DNA from: an uncultured Lachnospiraceae bacterium
GTDB taxonomy: Bacteria > Bacillota > Clostridia > Lachnospirales > Lachnospiraceae
Length of the DNA: 64,000 bases
Assembly: GCA_947172645.1 (NCBI GenBank)
Contig: CAMWBY010000008.1
Span: forward strand, 62,001 to 126,000
Direction: 5' to 3'
Under the pieces are notes generated by a model, which searched no databases, was not told the DNA's origin, and saw only the letters and a program-made list of their open reading frames with translations. Shown one piece after another: positions 1-7,700 of the stretch; the first letter of the stretch is position 1, and every line of letters begins with the position of its first letter. The translations under genes were made by a program, and so were the position numbers.

Positions 1-1261
1 TGATAATCACAGAAGGCTGGATTTTCATCTTATCCGCCAGTTCCTTGATTGTCAATGATTCCGGAATTGTGATAACTTTAATCTGCTCTTCTGCAGTTTC
101 TTCCACTTTCTTCTCAGGCTTGATGAAGCGTCCCGCTTTGTTGCGGTTCTTTACCGCTGCATCGTCCTCTTCATAAATCAAATCTTTTTTCGAGCGTTTG
201 TCCCTATCCTGGTTTGCCCTGCGCTTCTCGTCATCCCTGTGCTTCTCCACGTCCTTAATCGGCGACTCGGGCATAAAGTCCTTCTGACCGTTATTCTTCT
301 TAAATCGATTGTCCTGCCCGCCATTGCCTCTCTGAGAGCGGTCAAAATTTCCACCGCCGCGGTTAGCGCCCGCATTAGCGCCACCGCCCCTGCGGTCGCC
401 TTGATTATTGCGATAACCCTGACGATTCTGGCTTTCAGGCCTGCGATTTTCCCCTGCATTTCCTGTCCTCTCCTGTCCCTGCTGCTGTCTGCTGTTGCCG
501 GACTGTGCCGCGCTTGCTGCGGCCGCCTTCTCACGTTCGCGCCTCTCCTGCTCACGCTTCTCCTGTTCGCGTCTTTCCTGCTCACGCTCGCGCTCCCGTT
601 TCTCCTGCTGGCGCTGCTCCATTCTGCGCTCCTGCTGCTGGCGCTGACGAACCTCATAAGGCTCCGCCGTCACCGGAATAGGCTTCTGGGTGGGCCGGAT
701 AATCTTATGCGGTATATTCTGCGCCTGTACCGGACGGCCTCCGTTGCCAGATTGCCTTCTGTCGTTGTTACGGTTTGAACCGCCGCCGTTTCCGCTATTA
801 CCGCCGTTTCCTCCCTGTGCCGGACGCTGTCCCTGCATCTTAGAATTGTGCGGATTGCTCACGAAAATAATCTTTTTCTTCTTGGGCGGCTCATTCTTGC
901 CGTTTCCCGACTTGGCAGGCTCTCTTCCGGGCCTGTTCTCCTGTTTTGCATCCGGCTTGGTCGTCTGTTTCGGTACTTCCCTGCCCTCTGTTTTCGTCTC
1001 CGCTTTCACCTCCGCCGCCTTCTCTGCAGCTTTTTCCGGTTTCATCTCCGCCGCCTTCCCTGTCTTGGCTTCCGCCTTCTTCTCTTCACTCTGCGCTTTA
1101 GCGGCCGCGCCGAACTGTTTCCGTACAAGCGCAATCGCCTCATCCTCAATGGAACTTTGTGCTACTTTTACTTCATATCCTTTATCCTGCAAAAAAGCAA
1201 TCAGCTCTTTACTCTGCCTGTCTAACTCTTTCGCCAGCTCATGTACTTTCATTTTCGCCAT
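1..1261 (-). CDS. infB: Translation initiation factor IF-2, N-terminal 420 residues (3' end outside window)
   Basis: IF-2 delivers initiator tRNA to the 30S subunit and promotes subunit joining. The start MAKMKVHELAKELD and the following 50 residues match the first IF2_N domain. A long low-complexity linker rich in Lys, Glu, Arg, Gln, Gly and Asn follows (about residues 55-390). A second IF2_N-like segment (IPESLTIKELADKM) begins just before the window edge. The GTPase domain must lie outside. A GGAGG ribosome site sits just upstream of the ATG at 1261. It is the last visible gene of the rimP-nusA-rnpM-ylxQ-infB operon. The identity rests on N-terminal domain plus gene order and is secure. 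Confidence 0.95.
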   Translation of the reverse strand, partial: MAKMKVHELAKELDRQSKELIAFLQDKGYEVKVAQSSIEDEAIALVRKQFGAAAKAQSEEKKAEAKTGKAAEMKPEKAAEKAAEVKAETKTEGREVPKQTTKPDAKQENRPGREPAKSGNGKNEPPKKKKIIFVSNPHNSKMQGQRPAQGGNGGNSGNGGGSNRNNDRRQSGNGGRPVQAQNIPHKIIRPTQKPIPVTAEPYEVRQRQQQERRMEQRQQEKREREREQERREQEKREQERREREKAAAASAAQSGNSRQQQGQERTGNAGENRRPESQNRQGYRNNQGDRRGGGANAGANRGGGNFDRSQRGNGGQDNRFKKNNGQKDFMPESPIKDVEKHRDDEKRRANQDRDKRSKKDLIYEEDDAAVKNRNKAGRFIKPEKKVEETAEEQIKVITIPESLTIKELADKMKIQPSVII

Positions 1262-1276
1262 GCTCACTACCTCCAA

Positions 1277-1600
1277 CTATTTCGAATCTAATAAATGCTT
1301 CTGTACCGAATTTGCAAATCCCTCATCAGTCACAGCAAGGCAGGAACGCTCCTCCTTACCGATGGCGTGCCCCAGTACGTCCTTTGAAGCGTAGTACTGA
1401 TATGGCACTTTATAGAACTCACACATATTACTGTATTTTTTTCTGGTGTTATCCGAAGCATCCTCAGCTATGATAACAAGATATGCTTTCCCCTTCTTGA
1501 CTGCTTCCTCCGTCGCAAATCCGCCACTGACAACATTTCTGGAGCGGGTGGCCAATCCCAACATGGATAACACACGGTCCCGATTAGGTTTGTTTAACAT
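1277..1600 (-). CDS. ylxQ: YlxQ family, L7Ae-like ribosomal/RNA-binding protein
   Basis: A 107-aa protein of the L7Ae/L30e/S12e/Gadd45 fold, known to bind kink-turn RNA in this family; its cellular role in this operon is not well defined. The N-terminus (RVLSMLGLATRSRNVVSGG) and the central AYLVIIAEDAS strand are typical. The start at 1600 is preferred over an upstream in-frame codon because GAGGAGG lies about 8 nt before it and homologous sequence begins there. It overlaps the end of ylxR by 17 nt, indicating translational coupling inside the nusA-infB operon. Confidence 0.88.
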   Translation of the reverse strand: MLNKPNRDRVLSMLGLATRSRNVVSGGFATEEAVKKGKAYLVIIAEDASDNTRKKYSNMCEFYKVPYQYYASKDVLGHAIGKEERSCLAVTDEGFANSVQKHLLDSK

Positions 1601-1865
1601 GTTCGCCCTCCTCAAACTCCTTTTCCAGATTCTCATATATTTGTTCGGGAATACTCATCTTAAAAGAACGTTCCAAACCTTTGTTCTTTCTCGCCTTGCC
1701 AAGACACGCCCTGTCCATGCACAGATAAGCTCCCCTGCCGTTTTTTCTTCCGGTCAGGTCAAGGACAATAGCGCCTTCCTCGTCTCTCAAGACACGCATC
1801 ATTTCCTTCTTGTTCTTCATTTCGCCGCATCCCACACACTGCCGCATAGGTATCTTTTTTGCCAT
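1584..1865 (-). CDS. rnpM: YlxR/RnpM family RNA-binding protein (RNase P modulator)
   Basis: A 93-aa YlxR (DUF448) protein. The N-terminal RQCVGCGEMKNKKEMMRV and the signature GRGAYLC near residue 55 are diagnostic. B. subtilis YlxR, renamed RnpM, binds the RNase P RNA and modulates its activity; that function is transferred from the family, not seen here. Its place between nusA and ylxQ is conserved in Firmicutes. Ribosome site AAAGGATGG precedes the ATG. Confidence 0.9.
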   Translation of the reverse strand: MAKKIPMRQCVGCGEMKNKKEMMRVLRDEEGAIVLDLTGRKNGRGAYLCMDRACLGKARKNKGLERSFKMSIPEQIYENLEKEFEEGEHVKQT

Positions 1866-1949
1866 TGTCCATCCTTTCTGCCATCATGTCCCCACAGGCT
1901 GTCTATTCCCGCTCATTTCCCCTCACAAGGCATATTCCTTCGCCTGCGC

Positions 1950-3236
1950 TTAAACTTCCGCTTCTTCCAGGTCCTGTCCCTGTAATTCCTCCTCGTCCAC
2001 GGTCTCCTCGGCGTCCTCTTCTGTCTCCGCTTCATAACCGTCTTCGTCAGGGTTCACATCTCCTACGCCGTATTCTGATTCCTCATACCCTTCCGAATCT
2101 GCAGCGTCATAGTCTCCCTCTTCATAGCCGTCCTCGCCATACGCTTCCTCATCGTACTCTTCATCGTCATACACATAGTCTTCGTAACGGAAGCCCGGCG
2201 CATCCTTGGCCTGCGTCTCACTCTTGATATCAATCTTGTATCCTGTGAGTCTGGCTGCCAGCCTGGCGTTCTGCCCCTCCTTACCGATAGCAAGGGACAA
2301 CTGGTAATCCGGCACTACCACTTTCGCCGTCTTCTCGTCAGGGTCGGCGAACACAGCGACAATCTTGGCGGGAGACAATGCGTTCTGAATCAGGTTGCCC
2401 GGGTTTTCATCCCAATTCACAATATCAATCTTCTCGCCGCAGAGCTCATCCACAATGGAGTTGACTCTGGCGCCGTTAATGCCGACACACGCGCCCACCG
2501 CATCCACGTTCGGGTTGTTGGAACGCACAGCCAGTTTCGTCCTGCTTCCCGCCTCCCTGGCGATGCTCATGATTTCCACGGTGCCGTCTTTAATCTCCGT
2601 CACCTCAGACTCAAACAGTCTCTTCACCAGTTCCGGGTGTGTACGGCTTACCAGAATCCTCGGTCCTTTAGGTGTATTCTTCACTTCCAGGATATATACC
2701 TTAATTCTCTCCGTCGGCCTGAAATTCTCTCCCTTTACCTGTTCGCTCTCGTTTAAGATTGCGTCCGCCTTCCCCAGATTGATGGAGATGTTCCTGCCAA
2801 TATAGCGCTGGACAATTCCGGTCACGACATCTTTTTCTTTCTCGTAATATTGATTATAGATAACGCTTCTCTCTTCTTCCCTGATTTTCTGCAAAATTAC
2901 ATTCTTCGCATTCTGTGTCGCAATACGTCCAAATTCCTTGGATTTAATTTCCACATGGAGCATATCGCCAAGCTGCGCCTTCTTGGAAATCTCCTGCGCA
3001 TCTTCCAGCGAAATCTGCAGCACATCGTCCTCAACTTCTTCCACAACTTCTTTCTCTGCATAGCAAAGGAAATCGCACGTCTCTCTGTCGATTTCCACTT
3101 TCACATTGTCGGCCTTGCCGAAATGGTTCTTGCATGCCGTGATAAGAGAGTTCTCAATCGCCTCAAAAAGGGTTTCCTTGCTGATTTCTTTCTCCTTCTC
3201 CAGCAAATCCAGGGCTTCCATTAACTCCTTATTCAT
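1950..3236 (-). CDS. nusA: Transcription termination/antitermination factor NusA
   Basis: NusA binds RNA polymerase and nascent RNA and controls pausing, termination and antitermination. The 428-aa product has the NusA N-terminal domain (1-130), an S1 domain (about 135-200) and two KH domains with the loop [10 protein letters not shown] near residue 315. The last about 75 residues form an extremely acidic Asp/Glu/Tyr/Gly tail absent from a minimal Firmicute NusA of about 350-370 residues. The start at 3236 has AGGAGG upstream. It lies 56 nt after rimP, the standard partner. Confidence 0.97.
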   Translation of the reverse strand: MNKELMEALDLLEKEKEISKETLFEAIENSLITACKNHFGKADNVKVEIDRETCDFLCYAEKEVVEEVEDDVLQISLEDAQEISKKAQLGDMLHVEIKSKEFGRIATQNAKNVILQKIREEERSVIYNQYYEKEKDVVTGIVQRYIGRNISINLGKADAILNESEQVKGENFRPTERIKVYILEVKNTPKGPRILVSRTHPELVKRLFESEVTEIKDGTVEIMSIAREAGSRTKLAVRSNNPNVDAVGACVGINGARVNSIVDELCGEKIDIVNWDENPGNLIQNALSPAKIVAVFADPDEKTAKVVVPDYQLSLAIGKEGQNARLAARLTGYKIDIKSETQAKDAPGFRYEDYVYDDEEYDEEAYGEDGYEEGDYDAADSEGYEESEYGVGDVNPDEDGYEAETEEDAEETVDEEELQGQDLEEAEV

Positions 3237-3292
3237 TTTCCGTTATCCTCCTATGTTTCCTGATTCTATATTTCGATTTGACTTGATATATC

Positions 3293-3775
3293 CTAAATAT
3301 CCAACGCAAGCCTGACGACAGCGATATCCGCCCTCTTAAAAACCCGCTCTGCGGCTTCTTCCTGCCCGTCTTCTTCCTCTGTTATAGTAAACGTCTCCTT
3401 GTCATAAGCCTTCAGGATACCCGCAAACTCCTTGCTCCCGTCAATCGGTTTATATGTCTTAATCTCAACCGCTTCCCCCAGGCTCCTCTCCAGATGCTTA
3501 TCTTTCTTAAGCGTCCTGCCAAGCCCCGGGCTGCTGACCTCCAGGATATAGGCATCGGGAATATAATCCTCCGCATCCAAAGCGTCCGACAATGCACGGC
3601 TGACGTTCTCGCAGTCCGTAATATTTACCCCGCCCTCCTTATCGATATAGGCGCGCAGATAATAGTCGCCGCCCTCTTTTACGTATTCCACGTCGTAAAT
3701 CTCTACGCCATATTCCTTGACAATCGGCGTAAGCAACTGTTCCGTTCTCGATTCGTAAGTTTCTCTCTTTGACAT
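3293..3775 (-). CDS. rimP: Ribosome maturation factor RimP
   Basis: RimP assists 30S subunit assembly. The 160-aa product carries the family core: VEYVKEGGDYYLRAYIDKEGG (read in two parts, residues about 24-44) and the SPGLGRTLKK segment near residue 85 that links the two RimP domains. The ATG at 3775 has AGGAGG spaced correctly. It is the first gene of the nusA-infB operon and has a strong promoter at 3883-3911. Confidence 0.95.
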   Translation of the reverse strand: MSKRETYESRTEQLLTPIVKEYGVEIYDVEYVKEGGDYYLRAYIDKEGGVNITDCENVSRALSDALDAEDYIPDAYILEVSSPGLGRTLKKDKHLERSLGEAVEIKTYKPIDGSKEFAGILKAYDKETFTITEEEDGQEEAAERVFKRADIAVVRLALDI

Positions 3776-3824
3776 GCCTGCCTCCTGTAATTTGTGTAAA
3801 AATAATAAATTTCCTTATCACATA

Positions 3825-3852
3825 AAAGAGTGGACTCGCAAGTCCACTCTTT
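3825..3852 (-). terminator. Perfect hairpin in the rimP leader, possible terminator or attenuator
   Basis: A 12-bp perfect stem (AAAGAGTGGACT / AGTCCACTCTTT) with a CGCA-type 4-nt loop, followed on the minus strand by TTTTATG. It lies downstream of the metallo-hydrolase gene and also downstream of the rimP promoter, so it could terminate read-through from the hydrolase or attenuate the rimP-nusA operon. Confidence 0.6.
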
Positions 3853-3882
3853 ATCACAGTCTCTATTCTTACTACATTACTT

Positions 3883-3911
3883 ATTTTAGCACTCTTTACA
3901 AATATTTGCAA
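3883..3911 (-). promoter_or_regulatory. Sigma-A type promoter for rimP-nusA-infB
   Basis: Reading the minus strand, TTGCAA (3911-3906) and TAAAAT (3888-3883) are separated by 17 nt. Transcription would start near 3876 and run through the hairpin at 3825-3852 before rimP. Confidence 0.65.
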
Positions 3912-3949
3912 GGGAAATCTTGGAATAATTCCTGTGGGAGTTCCTTTCC

Positions 3950-5134
3950 CTACGGATTGCATCTTTTACAGGGCACATACCCCTGCGCAATAATACTGTC
4001 TCTGCTTTCCGAGGAATCCTTCCTGTTTGTCGTCGGCAAAGAACCGCATGACGGTTTATGGAACTTCATCGTCTTCACATTCAGGATGTATGTAAGCTCC
4101 GTTGTCTCGGCGCTGTTTTCCTCTTTCGGGGGCTCTTCTTGGGCCGTTGACACTTCTTCATCCTGTGTCCTTGACTTTGCCGAAGATGCATTATCAGAAC
4201 TTGCCCCTGTCTTGAAACTGCTTTCCGCCTTCTCTTCGCCTGATTTCGTCGGCTCTCCTGCCTTCCATGTCTCTGAAGCAGGAACGTTGAACGTGATTTC
4301 TTTGCCGTCGCATGTGGCTATAATCGTACCGTCCTCATCCGTCCTGTACACGTCAACGCCGTTCATCCTAAGTGTGTTGAGCGTCGCCGCATGGGGATGC
4401 CCGTATGAATTGCCCTCGCCACAGCTGATGACCGCATATACAGGACTGACTGCTCTGAAAAACTCATCTGAAGTGGAATACTTGCTGCCATGATGTCCCA
4501 CCTTATATACATCGGCGGAAATATCCATGTCATTGCCCAGTATGTCGCTCTCCGCATCCTCCGACGCATCCCCCGTAAAAAGGAATTTATTGTCTCCATT
4601 CTGAATCATCAGGGCAATGGAAGAATCGTTCGGGTTGTCATACGCGCCATTCGGGGCCAGTATCGTAATTTTGGCTGTCCCAAGAGAATACTGGGAGCCA
4701 ACCTTGGGCGTCGTATATTTTAAATTTTTGTTATCTAATGATTGGATTAGTTTTTGATATGTTTTATTGTCTTTCTCAAAGTTGGATACAAATACTTTAT
4801 TGATGTCAAGTTTATTAATGACAACCGGCGCGCCGCCGATATGGTCCGCATCCGGATGCGTCAGGACCAAATAGTCCAACTTGTCTACTTTTTGCTTCTT
4901 GAGATAATTCTGAACAGCCGTCCCTTTGGTGTCGTCCCCGGCGTCAATCAACATGGAATGGCCGCCGCATGTTATCAACGTGGAATCTCCCTGCCCCACA
5001 TCCATGAAATGAACCTTCATTTCATCCGCATTTTTTGGCGCTGCCAGCGCGGCCGGCGGCGTAAGCGACAATGTCCCTGCTAAGATGGAAACTGCCAGTA
5101 TTAGGTTTACCATGTACTTATAGATTCTTTTCAT
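3950..5134 (-). CDS. Secreted ComEC/Rec2-like metallo-beta-lactamase-fold hydrolase
   Basis: A 394-aa exported protein. A signal peptide or membrane anchor occupies residues 8-32. The metallo-hydrolase domain starts with VHFMDVGQGDS and has the metal-binding HPDADH (residues 93-98), LFTGD, KVGHHGS and SYGHPH motifs typical of the ComEC C-terminal hydrolase family. A Glu/Ser/Thr-rich linker leads to a C-terminal Cys/His segment ending CKRCNP, resembling the small Ada-like metal-binding domain found on extracellular nucleases. The likely substrate is nucleic acid, but this is inference. The start at 5134 is chosen over an upstream ATG because GGGAGG and a promoter (5164-5191) fit it. It forms its own unit. 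Confidence 0.85.
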   Translation of the reverse strand: MKRIYKYMVNLILAVSILAGTLSLTPPAALAAPKNADEMKVHFMDVGQGDSTLITCGGHSMLIDAGDDTKGTAVQNYLKKQKVDKLDYLVLTHPDADHIGGAPVVINKLDINKVFVSNFEKDNKTYQKLIQSLDNKNLKYTTPKVGSQYSLGTAKITILAPNGAYDNPNDSSIALMIQNGDNKFLFTGDASEDAESDILGNDMDISADVYKVGHHGSKYSTSDEFFRAVSPVYAVISCGEGNSYGHPHAATLNTLRMNGVDVYRTDEDGTIIATCDGKEITFNVPASETWKAGEPTKSGEEKAESSFKTGASSDNASSAKSRTQDEEVSTAQEEPPKEENSAETTELTYILNVKTMKFHKPSCGSLPTTNRKDSSESRDSIIAQGYVPCKRCNP

Positions 5135-5163
5135 ACTAACCTCCCTGTATTTGGTATACAGGT

Positions 5164-5191
5164 ATTCTATCACAAAAATCTATGTTGTCAA
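5164..5191 (-). promoter_or_regulatory. Promoter of the secreted hydrolase gene
   Basis: Minus strand TTGACA (5191-5186), 16-nt spacer, TAGAAT (5169-5164). A small hairpin (CCTGTAT / ATACAGG) lies between the start point and the GGGAGG ribosome site. Confidence 0.7.
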
Positions 5192-5212
5192 AGAAGCAGC
5201 AGTCCGGACTGG

Positions 5213-5806
5213 TTACTTCTCCAAAAATCCTAAAAATTTCTTCCACTCCATGTAACCTTTTAAATCTCCATAACAATACTCTGACTGCATAATATCCTTC
5301 ACAATTTTTAACCAATCAAATTTTTGTGAAAAGCTCCATGCGCCAGAACTGCTCTCAGCATCTTTCACAGATTTTGCCACCACAGCTTTCAGCACAGTGT
5401 CCTCAAAACTGCCCTTCCCGCTTTCCTTCAGATGCGCAGTGAACGCGTACATTTCAGCCGTATCACAATTCTTCGTGTCAACCTTCGACACATCCACCAT
5501 CCGTTCCGTCACATTTCCCGACTTATCCCATATTTTCACTTTGTACACGGGATTTTCCGAATTAAAATCCTGCGTCTTATATACGGTGACGGATGAACCG
5601 CTCACAGGTTCCGCACACGAGAATATTGCGGTATCTCCCGTTCCTTTGTCAGCGCCATGCAAAACGGCTGTCGCCTGCCCTGCTGCCTGTGCCGCCTCCT
5701 CCACCTGTTTTGCAAAACCGCCGTCCGCCGTATTTTTTTCCGTCTTTCTTGTTCCATACTCTGCGGCTGTATGGCCTGCTGCTCCGATTCCGTTGATGCC
5801 CATCAT
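5213..5806 (-). CDS. Hypothetical protein, 197 aa
   Basis: I do not recognise this protein. It has no signal peptide and no membrane segment. The N-terminus is Gly/Ala-rich (MMGINGIGAAG), followed by a low-complexity Ala/Thr region to about residue 65, then a more ordered part with a segment VYKVKIWDKSGNVTERMVDV and a C-terminal Trp/Lys/Tyr-rich end (YMEWKKFLGFLEK). AAGGAGG stands 6 nt before the first ATG. The next gene downstream has its own promoter and no recognised partner is adjacent, so no function is proposed. Confidence 0.75.
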   Translation of the reverse strand: MMGINGIGAAGHTAAEYGTRKTEKNTADGGFAKQVEEAAQAAGQATAVLHGADKGTGDTAIFSCAEPVSGSSVTVYKTQDFNSENPVYKVKIWDKSGNVTERMVDVSKVDTKNCDTAEMYAFTAHLKESGKGSFEDTVLKAVVAKSVKDAESSSGAWSFSQKFDWLKIVKDIMQSEYCYGDLKGYMEWKKFLGFLEK

Positions 5807-5989
5807 TCAATGCCTCCTTATCCGAAAATTTCCTCAGCTTATCAGGAAATGATTCTTAGATTCCTGCTATTTGTAAATAATACGAACCAAGACTCAAAAA
5901 AGTTTCATCGACCATCCGGTTTCTCTTTTGGCGTAGCAGGCAGCCCACGCTCTTCATATCATACTTAATACTACGGATATCCCAACTGG

Positions 5990-6526
5990 TTATAAAAAAT
6001 GAGCGCGTCTTAACGCCATAACAATGGGTTTATATAAAATCATGGTAATCGCCGCATTGAATCCGCCCTTAATCAAATTAAAAGGCAGAAAAGCCGGAAT
6101 TAACAACTCTGCAACCGCTTCTCTTGGACAGCCCATATAAAGAGGCGCGATTAAATAATTCCAAAGCAGCATTACTAAGACCATGCACCCCCATCCACAA
6201 AGCAGCCCGCCAATAGCGCCTGATGGTTTGGGGTTTTTCTTGTAAATAAACGCAGCCGTACACGCAAAGGAACAACTTGAAATAACATTCATCAAGAAAC
6301 CCAAAATGCCATTTTCACTAATCGTAAACATCTCGACTAAAGAAACAATTAGGGCGACGGAAAATGAGGTGAACGGACCGAAAATCAATCCGCTAATTGC
6401 AATGATAATGTCCTTTGGGTCGTACTTCAAGAAGAGTACAAGCGGTACACGTCCAACTACGGTAGTTGCATAGGCAAGGGCGCAAAACATACCTACTGTT
6501 GTGAGTTTCTTTGTTTGATTGTTCAT
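5990..6526 (-). CDS. ribU: Riboflavin ECF transporter substrate-binding subunit (RibU type)
   Basis: A 178-aa very hydrophobic protein with about six membrane segments, the size and pattern of ECF-transporter S components. The N-terminus KKLTTVGMFCALAYA and the segment DIIIAISGLIFGP fit the RibU group. The FMN riboswitch in its leader makes riboflavin the almost certain substrate. The energising module (EcfA/A'/T) is not in the window, as expected for shared group II systems. AAGGAGG lies at 6542-6536, touching the terminator T-run, so terminator and ribosome site are coupled. Confidence 0.9.
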   Translation of the reverse strand: MNNQTKKLTTVGMFCALAYATTVVGRVPLVLFLKYDPKDIIIAISGLIFGPFTSFSVALIVSLVEMFTISENGILGFLMNVISSCSFACTAAFIYKKNPKPSGAIGGLLCGWGCMVLVMLLWNYLIAPLYMGCPREAVAELLIPAFLPFNLIKGGFNAAITMILYKPIVMALRRAHFL

Positions 6527-6541
6527 TGAAAATACCTCCTT

Positions 6542-6583
6542 AAAAAATTAACACCTAAAAGCAATGAAATGCCTTTAAGTGCT
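6542..6583 (-). terminator. Rho-independent terminator of the ribU riboswitch
   Basis: Minus strand stem AGCACTTAAAGGCA / TGCTTTTAGGTGTT (14 bp with G-U pairs) followed by TTTTTT, immediately before the ribU ribosome site. A segment at 6592-6602 just upstream is the perfect 11-nt complement of the aptamer 3' edge at 6670-6680 and could take part in the switch. Confidence 0.75.
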
Positions 6584-6677
6584 ACGATTTTAAGGTGTAT
6601 TGAAAATGTCAACAAAGCATTCGACAGATAGACAAAAAGTGTATATTATCAGAATAATTCTTACATATCCAATACAC

Positions 6678-6783
6678 CTTCTTTAATCCAGACTATACTG
6701 TCGGTTTTGGATTTTCACCAAATCAGCATTAATACGCTCGCGGACTTTACCGCCGATCGGGAATTTCACCCTGCCTTGAAGAC
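6678..6783 (-). promoter_or_regulatory. FMN riboswitch (RFN element)
   Basis: The minus strand contains the RFN signature blocks in order: GGCAGGGTGAAATTCCCGAT, CGGCGGTAAAGTCCGCGA, GGTGAAAATCC, ACCGACAGTATAGTCTGGAT and AGAAGG. FMN binding is expected to stop transcription at the downstream terminator and so reduce RibU when flavin is plentiful. Confidence 0.96.
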
Positions 6784-6810
6784 ATTCATTCTATTCAATT
6801 TTCGTTTATT

Positions 6811-6839
6811 ATTATAGATTTGTTTTCCGTTAGTGTCAA
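6811..6839 (-). promoter_or_regulatory. Consensus promoter for riboswitch-ribU
   Basis: Minus strand TTGACA (6839-6834), 17-nt spacer, TATAAT (6816-6811): a perfect sigma-A consensus. It lies just inside the chromosomal side of the accessory region. Confidence 0.85.
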
Positions 6840-6852
6840 TAGAAACGCTAAA

Positions 6853-6884
6853 TTTTGACTGTTCTAAGCTACGGCTTTTCAACC
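6853..6884 (-). repeat. Direct repeat R2, copy 1
   Basis: The minus strand reads GGTTGAAAAGCCG, then TAGCTTAGAACAGTCAAAA. It matches copy 2 at 9319-9352 except for a 2-nt indel and two changes. The two copies bracket the XRE/nucleotidyltransferase module. Confidence 0.8.
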
Positions 6885-7003
6885 TCTTCCTCTGGATACT
6901 TAGAAAGCGCATGAATAATTGTTGACATTTCGTTAAAAATTTCTTCATAATTAGTGTCAAACTTATTAGCAATAAATATCTGCCGTATATCTTGCAATAT
7001 CAT
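6869..7003 (-). CDS. Possible small overlapping ORF, 44 aa
   Basis: A short frame starting ATG at 7003 and ending TAG inside the R2 repeat. It begins MILQDIRQIFIANKFDTNYE and ends PEEEVEKP. The composition is protein-like, with amphipathic helical periodicity. It overlaps the 77-aa gene upstream by 38 nt in another frame. It may be an independent small gene or the true C-terminus of that gene displaced by a frameshift. No obvious ribosome site at good spacing was seen. Confidence 0.4.
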   Translation of the reverse strand: MILQDIRQIFIANKFDTNYEEIFNEMSTIIHALSKYPEEEVEKP

Positions 7004-7199
7004 TCTCCAATTGTACATATAAGTAATTTTCCAGCATGTCTAATATATTTTGATTTTTTCCAAGCGATTTTGATATTAGAGTTTGAAAAATTGACATTAA
7101 CTCTTTTGGAATTTCCTTATTCCACTGTAAAGCCTCAATAAAACAGCTTTTTTCCTGTAATGTTCCTTCCGGAATCTTTTTCAGATATTCATTGTGCAT
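6966..7199 (-). CDS. Hypothetical protein, 77 aa, in XRE/nucleotidyltransferase operon
   Basis: I do not recognise it. The small helical protein starts MHNEYLKKIPEGTLQEKSCF and overlaps the end of the 165-aa gene by 11 nt, so it is probably translationally coupled to it. The last residues (ARYTADIYC) may be out of frame, because the neighbouring frame at 7003-6869 continues with better-looking protein sequence. No function is proposed. Confidence 0.55.
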   Translation of the reverse strand: MHNEYLKKIPEGTLQEKSCFIEALQWNKEIPKELMSIFQTLISKSLGKNQNILDMLENYLYVQLENDIARYTADIYC

Positions 7200-7686
7200 C
7201 CATATTTATAATGTGCTTTGCATAATTTACTAAAAAAACCCGATGAAAATTATTATCTGTATGATTTCCAATCATATTTATAATTCTGCCAATATATTGT
7301 TCATTTAGTTCTGATTGAAAAACAATATTTTCATTGACATATAATATGATTTTATCAAACTTCTCACATTTATCTGCTTCCAATATTTGTTCTTCTAAAT
7401 TTATTTGATATTTTACTTGAAGAAGATACCCTGCATACTTATAAGTCAGAATCCCACTATCTATCTCCGACAACTGTATAACCAAATTTTTCACATCAAA
7501 GCACTCCAATGATTTTACCACCATCCATGCCGTCACTCCCCATCTATCGTGCAGCATCTGTTCTGTTCCATCATCCAATTTAACTAGCACATCATCCAGA
7601 CTCATATTGTACAATTCTGGATGTTCTAATAAGATGTTCTCACCAATCTGAAGCACTCTCTCGATTTCTTCCCTATCAGTTATCAT
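7189..7686 (-). CDS. Hypothetical protein, 165 aa, in XRE/nucleotidyltransferase operon
   Basis: I do not recognise this family. It is a soluble, acidic protein without signal peptide. The N-terminal half includes LLEHPELYNMSLDDVLVKLD and RWGVTAWMVVKSL; the C-terminal half has beta-like segments (DKIILYVNENIVF). It starts 14 nt after the nucleotidyltransferase gene and overlaps the next gene by 11 nt, so the four or five genes from 9006 to 6869 appear to be one transcription unit. By position it could be an accessory or immunity component. Confidence 0.7.
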   Translation of the reverse strand: MITDREEIERVLQIGENILLEHPELYNMSLDDVLVKLDDGTEQMLHDRWGVTAWMVVKSLECFDVKNLVIQLSEIDSGILTYKYAGYLLQVKYQINLEEQILEADKCEKFDKIILYVNENIVFQSELNEQYIGRIINMIGNHTDNNFHRVFLVNYAKHIINMDAQ

Positions 7687-7700
7687 TATCGCACCTCTTT

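Noticed and set aside
239..1473. Several long plus-strand open frames opposite infB and ylxQ
   Set aside because: They are antisense shadows of high-GC low-complexity coding sequence; no ribosome sites and Leu/Ser/Pro-rich composition.
6766..6972. 68-aa minus-strand frame over the ribU promoter and riboswitch
   Set aside because: It starts with TTG without ribosome site and runs through the R2 repeat, the promoter and into the aptamer.
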